From: Ciona intestinalis
Lineage: Eukaryota; Chordata; Ascidiacea; Phlebobranchia; Cionidae
Direction: 5' to 3'
DNA: 64,000 nt
Assembly (NCBI RefSeq): GCF_000224145.3
Contig: NC_020179.2
Coordinates: 2,190,688 to 2,254,687 of the forward strand
The position numbers and the translations under genes were made by a program. Positions 58,040-64,000 of this stretch are shown piece by piece (within the stretch, counting starts at the first letter, position 1; each line of letters begins with the position of its first letter). Under the pieces are notes generated by a model. It was not told the DNA's origin. It made no database searches and saw nothing but the letters and a program-made list of their open reading frames with translations.

Positions 58040-58460
58040 ACCCATTTGACGGTGGACGAAAAAAATGTTATAGTGTTCGATCACGACATACATATTCGTC
58101 AGTATTTTCACGGTTCAACAAGGTGCGCGGTAAAGGCGGTTACTGTCGTCAAAGTATTAAAATTCGGTGTTGAACGAATGCAACATTTTTCATATTAAAT
58201 CTGCCGAAATGGTATAATTTGTGAGTTAGAATTATCATTCCAGCAGCAGTTTAATAAATTAGGCTAAAATATTTTACACAGTTTGATTTTGTCTCATTAA
58301 ATTAGTTCAAGTTTTGTACACAAAACTAAGTAATGTTTCTACGAAAAACAGGTAGAGGTGAATATGGTTTAAACTAGGAATAAAATCAGCAAAAATATAC
58401 GTTTTCAAATTTTATATAAAAAGTTTATACGTGGCAAAGAAACTAACACAGCCGAGTGAT
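58040..58460. mobile_element. Fragment of the long-inverted-repeat element interior
   Basis: CAGTTTGATTTTGTCTCATT, AAAACAGGTAGAGGTGAATA and GGCAAAGAAACTAACACAGC match the interior near 21538-21710. Ends are missing. Confidence 0.55.
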
Positions 58461-58659
58461 GAATACTCGCATAACTTAAATACAATACTGGACAAGGTTT
58501 CACAGCATAGTAGTATGTGCCTATACATGCGCAGAAGGGTTTGTTTGTTGTGGTTTACAATATTTTATACACAAGGAAAAAAGGGAGTTGATCTAATGAC
58601 CCAAAAGTCGGCCAAGAATTTTAGCTCGAAAAGCAACACAATTTGATTACTACGCAGCA

Positions 58660-61600
58660 ATGAACTGGCTTTTTTACCTCATATCTGTTCTGTTAGCAGC
58701 TCGTGCGACAGGTAAATTGTATTTTGTTGTGTTTGCATGACTTTTGAAAGAATGGTATTGTTATTTAAACCTTGTATTGGCATATAGGGACATTGTGTTT
58801 TGTATGTGACACGGCGAAAAGTAACGAACATTGTACGCGGATAGGAAGAATTCGACGATGTGCCAGCGATCAGGTATGAGGTCATTTAACTGTATATGCC
58901 TATATTTAAAATTTTATTTTAAAAATTCATTCGCAAAAAGCATACCCAAGCTCTAAAGCTCGATATACAACGTATTTACAAAATTGCATATTAGTGTCTT
59001 GGTAAAGAATCTCCCTTCCATATAAGTTATTTGCTAACCAATAACTTCTCAGCAAACCAACAACCTCTAACACTTCCCACCAGCAGCCTAATCAGTATCG
59101 TACCAGAAGATTCTTCACTGGTGCCTATAGTGTAGTAACGTAAAAAGTAATTTCAGATGTGCCAAAACGAAGCCCGCACAACAGATAGAGGAGTTCGTAT
59201 ATGGAAACGCTGTAAACAAAAGCTTGCGTGTGAAAACAACTATCGTCAGGTATACGTTTATTGTGGTTCTATTTTAATATGTGGTGTTTCTATAACTGCA
59301 GGGTAGTATAGTTGGTTGGGGTTCGATGGTCTATAATACATTAACATTCTTTTTTTTTTCATTTGGTACAAAACAAAGAGTATTTACTGAATTATACAAA
59401 AGTGCCCTTATGACCATACAATAATATCGTTGTCTGTTATGAATGAATGAAATTTATTTCGTCTCTTCGGTCACGATAAGAAAGAACAAGAGAGTTGATA
59501 AAAAGCGAAAAGACGGGTAGTAACGGTAAAACAACAGTTGTTAAAACACGCTTGTTGATAAAAAAGAAAGAAATAATGTTTTGGATAAAAGGCGTGACCG
59601 TTACACCATACAGACAATAATATCCCATATTTCCTCACCATATATATATAGATAGTATGGGCCAAGACTAACCACTATACTGTAGGATATAGTCTATATT
59701 CAATGTGATAACGAAAAAGAGTTTCACCAAAACTAATAAACAAATTTAAGGTTTTTAGTTTTCCTATCAATATAGAACGTTCAATGCAACCCTTCAGAAT
59801 TGGGATCAATCTGCAGATGTTGTTGTAACACTGACCGATGCAACTTAAAGTTACTGTACTGCCATGAAAAAAGTAATTGCTTATCCTACGTCGTCTTTTA
59901 TTTAAATTTTAACATTTGATGCTTAGATTTACATGTATCCATGAAATATACAGTAGGGTAGGGAAAGATGGGACACCTTTTAACTCTGTTTTCTCGTCCC
60001 ATTTAGCAGTTAACAAAGAACAATCAAACATTTATAAATCTTTATCTTCACGGCTCCCATAGACCGTTGTTAATTATTTAAAACACGATCAGGATATCTG
60101 GATATTGTGTGCTAAAGATGTCCCATCCTCCCTCACTCTACTATATATTTTTAATATTGCCTTTTATTGGAATAAATATTTAGATACTGTTTGGTGCATG
60201 CGCCTATACTGTTTATCTAAAGAACTTGTATTTTATTGGTAGTATATTCCATACTGTATATCTATACTAAAGTTTGTATAGCCCGCGATTATTTACTATA
60301 AAATTAGACGATAAAAGAGAATCAAAACATATACAGTAGTGCGGGAGAAGATGGGACACCTTTAACACATAATATCCAAATATCCCAATCGTGTTTTAAA
60401 CAATTAACAACGGTCTATGGAAGTCGTGAGGATATAGTTTTATAATTTTTTGAATGTTCTTCGTTTACTACCAAATTGGACGAGAAAATAGAATCAAAAG
60501 ATGTCCCATCTTCCCCAACCCTACTATATCAACTTACCACATCTATTATTTTCAGTTATTTCAAACACAGTGTATATTTTTCAGTTATCGAACAATTTCC
60601 TGAAAGAATTCTTCTTTGTCCTCCATTGGAGCCGCCTGATAACGGAAGCGTAATTTGCCCCAACAAGAATAATGTTAGTTATATCGGCGTTGGTACGACA
60701 TGCACTTTCGATTGCGATCCGGGTAAGACACAGTCGTGATATGTTTGGGCAATCTGTTGAATTTGGGCAGGATGCTATTCCGCATGCTGCGCAATAAAGC
60801 GGCGCACAAAAGGTCGGACTAAATACAATGGGGGAGACCTATATACGGAGAAATATATTATTTATAAATTTTTGCATATTTTCCGGAAAACGAGTCGTTA
60901 TAACGCGGGTGTTCTGTTTTTATACACCTCGTATCACCTTATATATGAAATACCCTGTATGTAGCTTTGTACGCGGGATTGCTTTTTTAAGGAGTTTTTT
61001 TTATGTTTTGATGTATGTCTGAAAATTAAGACAAGCTATAAAGGCCACTGGGTTGGAGAAACTGCCGTTAAAAGTCCAAAGACATACGCACCCATAATGG
61101 TATATATACCATTTTATATACCAGTGGCGCCGATTCTTGTACATACCCATTCACTTATGGCGCTATGGGTTTTGGCAAGACACTTAATCGTCATTATTTC
61201 CACCCAGTAATCTTTGGAATGTACGAATTGTTAATCATATAACACAAAAGAAAAAATCAATATCACATATAAAGTTACATATACGTGGTAACAACGGGCA
61301 CGGTTACCCATGCGTGGTCAACTAAACGAACGTTTTGTAAAGACAATTTAAAAAATGTTTTAAAAAAGTGCGGTGGGCAGTCGGCCATTTTTGGGCGCAT
61401 TTTGTTTCTGACTGCGCCACTGAGTCTGTGTATTACAAATGCTTTTATAAAACATCTTCACAGGGTATGATGTAATCGGACCATCAAGCAGCAGATGTAC
61501 AAAACTTCCGCACCAAAACGTTGCTCGTTTTGACAAGGAGCCACCAATGTGTTTAAGTAAGCATGTAGTTTTAACGTATATAGTATATAAGTTAGGGGAA

Positions 61601-63721
61601 GATGTGACACTTTTTCATTATATTTTTCGTCCCATTTGGTAGTAAACAAAAGCACATTTTAAGATTTATAAATCCACATTCTCGCGGCTCTCATTGACTG
61701 TTGGTAACTGTTTAAAACGCGAACAGGAGATTTCGATATTATGTGCTAAAGGTGTTCCGTCTTACCCCACACTACTATATGATGTGCTGAATATTATACC
61801 TTTAATACAATAAAGGTTTGAACATGAAATTAACTAGTCATGAAGTAAATCTGTATACCACTATCTTAGAACACGAGTGTGCAATACAACATACTGAATT
61901 GGAAGGTGGTAACGTTTCATGTAACGACAGCAACATGATTGGAAGTATATGTCGATTCGTCTGTGAGGCTGGGTACGTTTTGTCCGGTTCCAATCTTTTA
62001 ACATGTGGTAAGTTATGTGTACCATATTACTATTGATTGTATACCATCTAGTTAAAAGTGCTTATAAACCGACTTCTAATTTTCTATATTCCAATTACTT
62101 TGCACAGAGCCAAATAGATTCTGGTCTACAGTAGCACCTACTTGTCAACTAATCGTGTGTCCAGCTCACATCGACTCAGCGAATGGTCTTGCTGAATGTA
62201 CGGACGAAAATCGACCAGGAAGTCAATGCAGGTGAAAATAAAACTTATTTCTTATTCCGTACGAAACAGCTGCTTTTTCGGGTAATTGTTTAAAGGTAGG
62301 TGTTACCGAAAGTTACAAAATACGCAGCAAACTCGAGTCCAATTAATGGTATAGTAGGGTAGGGGGGAGGTGGGGCAGCTTTATTCTATTTTCTCCACCT
62401 ATTTGGTAGCAAACAAAGAACATAGAACACAGGAATTAGAAAACTGTATCCTCACTATATAGGATCGTTAATTGTTCAAAAATTGTTACTTATATATTGT
62501 GTGTAAGGGTATACGTACTACACAGTACTGTGGGGAAAGAAGGGGCATCTTTAGCATATAATATCCAAACATAATTATCGTGTTTTAAACAACAAAACAG
62601 GGGTCTATGGAGGTAGTAGGGCTACGGTTTTGTAATTGTTTAAATGATTTTTGTTTACTATCAATGCGACGAGAAAATAAAATGAAAAGGTGTCCCAATT
62701 TCCCCTCCCCACTATATTTATATAAAATGATATATAATTCGCCAATTAGTCTACTAGCATTCTCAGTTCTTTAAGACTTATGTTAATTTGCAACGGGAAT
62801 CGTCCAATAACACTTAGGTCCAAGGAACTTACCACTATTACTGTTATAGGTTTTTGTGCAACCAAGGATATGCTTTGTCTAATAACTCGACACTGAATTG
62901 TTCTTTTACCAACGAAACAAATGCAGAATGGGACAAACCTGCACCAATATGCGAAGGTAAATTTATTCACCACATAAATCCAAAAATAACACTGTTGTAA
63001 TTCATAAAAAAAAATTATACTTTCTCCCGACCCACTATCCCACTCAGTAGCAGACCCGTGCGTGCTGTCACGTTTTAGCGGTTAATCTTGTCTTGGGGGC
63101 AAAACGGCAGTTTGCTGAAAATCAAGTTTCTTCGGAAATTTATCCCATAAACAGTGTTGTGTATATAAAATACCCTCGTGCCATCCAGTATGATACAGCA
63201 CACGAAGTTTTTAGACAAATATTTCCGCAATTTTGTTATCAATCATATATAAGGGTGGGGAAAGATGGGACACCATTAACACAAAATATCTAAATATCCT
63301 GATCGTGTTTTAAACAATTAACAACGGTCTATTAGAGTCGTGAGGATACGGTTTTATAATTCTTCGAATTTTTTTGACTACTACCAAATATGACGAGAAA
63401 ATAGAATGATAAGGTGTCCCTTCTCCCCCTACCCTACTATATATATGCACATTTTTGGACGAGTGTGCAGTAAACGATATATACATTTTGACTTTAATTT
63501 AACAAGCGAGGCATTAACTATAAAGTTCACTGTTTCAGAAATTTTATGCACGGAACTGGGCCAAATAAACAACGGGCAGTTCTCATGTTCGAATTCGAAC
63601 CATTTTAACTCAACATGCTCTCTCGAGTGCAACGCAGATCAAGATTATTTTCCATCTCCGAGAAACACCGAGTTCGTGTGTATAGATGGGGTGTGGGACG
63701 CACCAAGACCTTGCTGCACGA
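58660..63721 (+). CDS. Secreted Ly6/uPAR-CCP(x4)-(vWA) protein, copy 2, partial at right edge
   Basis: Coding exons in the window: 58660-58711, 58788-58873, 59157-59249, 59776-59872, 60585-60722, 61464-61556, 61870-62007, 62108-62231, 62850-62956, 63539-63721. They match exons 1-10 of copy 1 in order and phase, and several in exact length (93, 138, 124 and 183 bases). The signal peptide is MNWLFYLISVLLAARATG. The Ly6/uPAR domain runs from LCFVCDTAKSNEHC to CCCNTDRCN. The four CCP domains begin CPPLEPPDNGS, CAIQHTELEGG, CPAHIDSANG and CTELGQINNGQ. The last visible donor is at 63722, so the vWA exons expected from copy 1 should lie beyond 64000. That they exist is inferred. The acceptor of exon 5 has an alternative at 60555. 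Confidence 0.85.
59437..59560. repeat. Dispersed repeat with TGAATGAATGAAA end
   Basis: TGAATGAATGAAATTTATTT, AAAGACGGGTAGTAACGG and CAGTTGTTAAAACACGCTTG; the last motif recurs near 12821-12840 in a PLK4 intron. Possibly a second SINE family. Confidence 0.4.
59951..60148 (-). mobile_element. MITE copy 21
   Basis: CAGTAGGGTAGGGAAAGATGG to CATCCTCCCTCACTCTACTA, full core. Confidence 0.87.
60335..60529 (+). mobile_element. MITE copy 22, just before exon 5 of copy 2
   Basis: CAGTAGTGCGGGAGAAGATGG to CATCTTCCCCAACCCTACTA. Confidence 0.87.
60884..61140 (-). mobile_element. SINE, left member of a head-to-head pair
   Basis: GGAAAACGAGTCGTTATAAC, GATGTATGTCTGAAAATTAA, GGCCACTGGGTTGGAGAAAC in reverse orientation; the head is interrupted by a TA-rich palindromic stretch. 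Confidence 0.7.
61141..61310 (+). mobile_element. SINE fragment, right member of a head-to-head pair
   Basis: GGCAAGACACTTAATCGTCA, CCACCCAGTAATCTTTGG and ATACGTGGTAACAACGGGCA follow the SINE core and tail in forward orientation; strongly decayed. Confidence 0.55.
61588..61781 (-). mobile_element. MITE copy 23
   Basis: AAGTTAGGGGAAGATGTGACA to CGTCTTACCCCACACTACTA. Confidence 0.85.
62350..62526 (-). mobile_element. MITE copy 24
   Basis: GTAGGGTAGGGGGGAGGTGGG at left and a degraded right end (GTATACGTACTACACAGTAC) that abuts copy 25. Confidence 0.75.
62527..62717 (+). mobile_element. MITE copy 25, abutting copy 24
   Basis: CTGTGGGGAAAGAAGGGGCAT to CAATTTCCCCTCCCCACTAT; the core is complete. 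Confidence 0.82.
63246..63443 (+). mobile_element. MITE copy 26, just before exon 10 of copy 2
   Basis: AAGGGTGGGGAAAGATGGGAC to CTTCTCCCCCTACCCTACTA. Confidence 0.87.
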
Positions 63722-64000
63722 GTAAGCCTGTTATAAATCACAGAGTGTAAAGCTGCATTTGCGCGGGCCATGTCTTATAATGATAATATTATAGTAGGTT
63801 GATGAAAGACTGAATATTGCCAAATATTTTCAAATTAAGATTATATAATAACCCCTGAGGTAAAAATTATTAATTTAAAAACAAGTTCTTTATATAGTTT
63901 GATAATAAAAAACCCACTGCACAACAACAAAGTGGGGTTAGACGAAACGCTTTTTCATACCATTGTTATTCTGCAATTTGTATAGTTAACCTACCGAAAT
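63722..64000. other. Intron 10 of copy 2, cut by the window edge
   Basis: About 63793-63870 resembles the left arm of the long element (GAAAGACTG, then ATTGCCAAATATTTTCAAAT). No exon seen. Confidence 0.45.

Larger units (their letters stand above)
57515..58659. other. Spacer between the two LU-CCP-vWA genes
   Basis: Contains the 3' UTR of copy 1, a fragment related to the long-inverted-repeat element, and the 5' flank of copy 2. No clear TATA box like that of copy 1 was seen. Confidence 0.5.

Noticed and set aside
1-64000. CRISPR arrays, rRNA, operons, or integrated LTR or virus-like elements
   Set aside because: None seen; the repeats found are SINEs, DNA transposon derivatives, mini- and microsatellites.

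Overview
The window is chordate nuclear DNA, almost certainly from the tunicate Ciona (C. intestinalis / C. robusta group). Genes are compact, carry many short introns, and their proteins align with vertebrate families from memory. The introns and spacers are filled with tRNA-derived SINEs ending in TGAA repeats and with about 27 copies of a ~200 bp MITE whose ends read GTAGGGTGGGGAAGATGGGA. No database could be searched, so gene names rest on remembered protein sequences. Exon joins were worked out by hand; they keep reading frame and fall at GT-AG sites, with one GC-AG exception.

Layout. (1) 591-660 minus: a lone signal-peptide exon of a gene lying off the left edge. (2) 1216-6771 plus: RMI1, 11 coding exons. 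(3) 7466-15150 minus: PLK4, 13 coding exons, tail-to-tail with RMI1. (4) 17044-18126 minus: sorbitol dehydrogenase with a single coding exon. (5) 18.1-25.1 kb: gene-poor, with a 1.4 kb long-inverted-repeat transposon, a SINE, an assembly gap beside a hAT-like end, and a palindrome. (6) 25164-37491 plus: a 22-exon, ~1013-residue secreted, probably GPI-anchored protein with at least six SOD-like repeats, four of which keep all four copper histidines but lose the zinc histidines (a copper-only SOD-repeat protein). (7) 40314-43265 minus: STIMATE/TMEM110. (8) 44522-45772 plus: phosphoglycerate kinase, one exon. (9) 46266-48593 plus: TRAPPC6, with a 34 bp minisatellite starting at its stop codon. 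(10) 51207-57514 and 58660 to the right edge, both plus: two tandem paralogues with the architecture signal peptide, Ly6/uPAR domain, four CCP/sushi domains, von Willebrand A domain. The second runs out of the window before its vWA exons.

The left half holds housekeeping genes: RMI1 (BLM-TOP3A dissolvasome), PLK4 (centriole duplication), SORD (polyol pathway). The right half mixes PGK (glycolysis), TRAPPC6 (vesicle tethering) and STIMATE (store-operated calcium entry) with two kinds of lineage-specific extracellular proteins. The most interesting items are the multi-domain copper-only SOD protein and the tandem Ly6-CCP-vWA genes, whose domain order recalls complement factor B without the protease. 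The MITE appears to share its ends with the 1.4 kb element, and nested insertions give an order of events.
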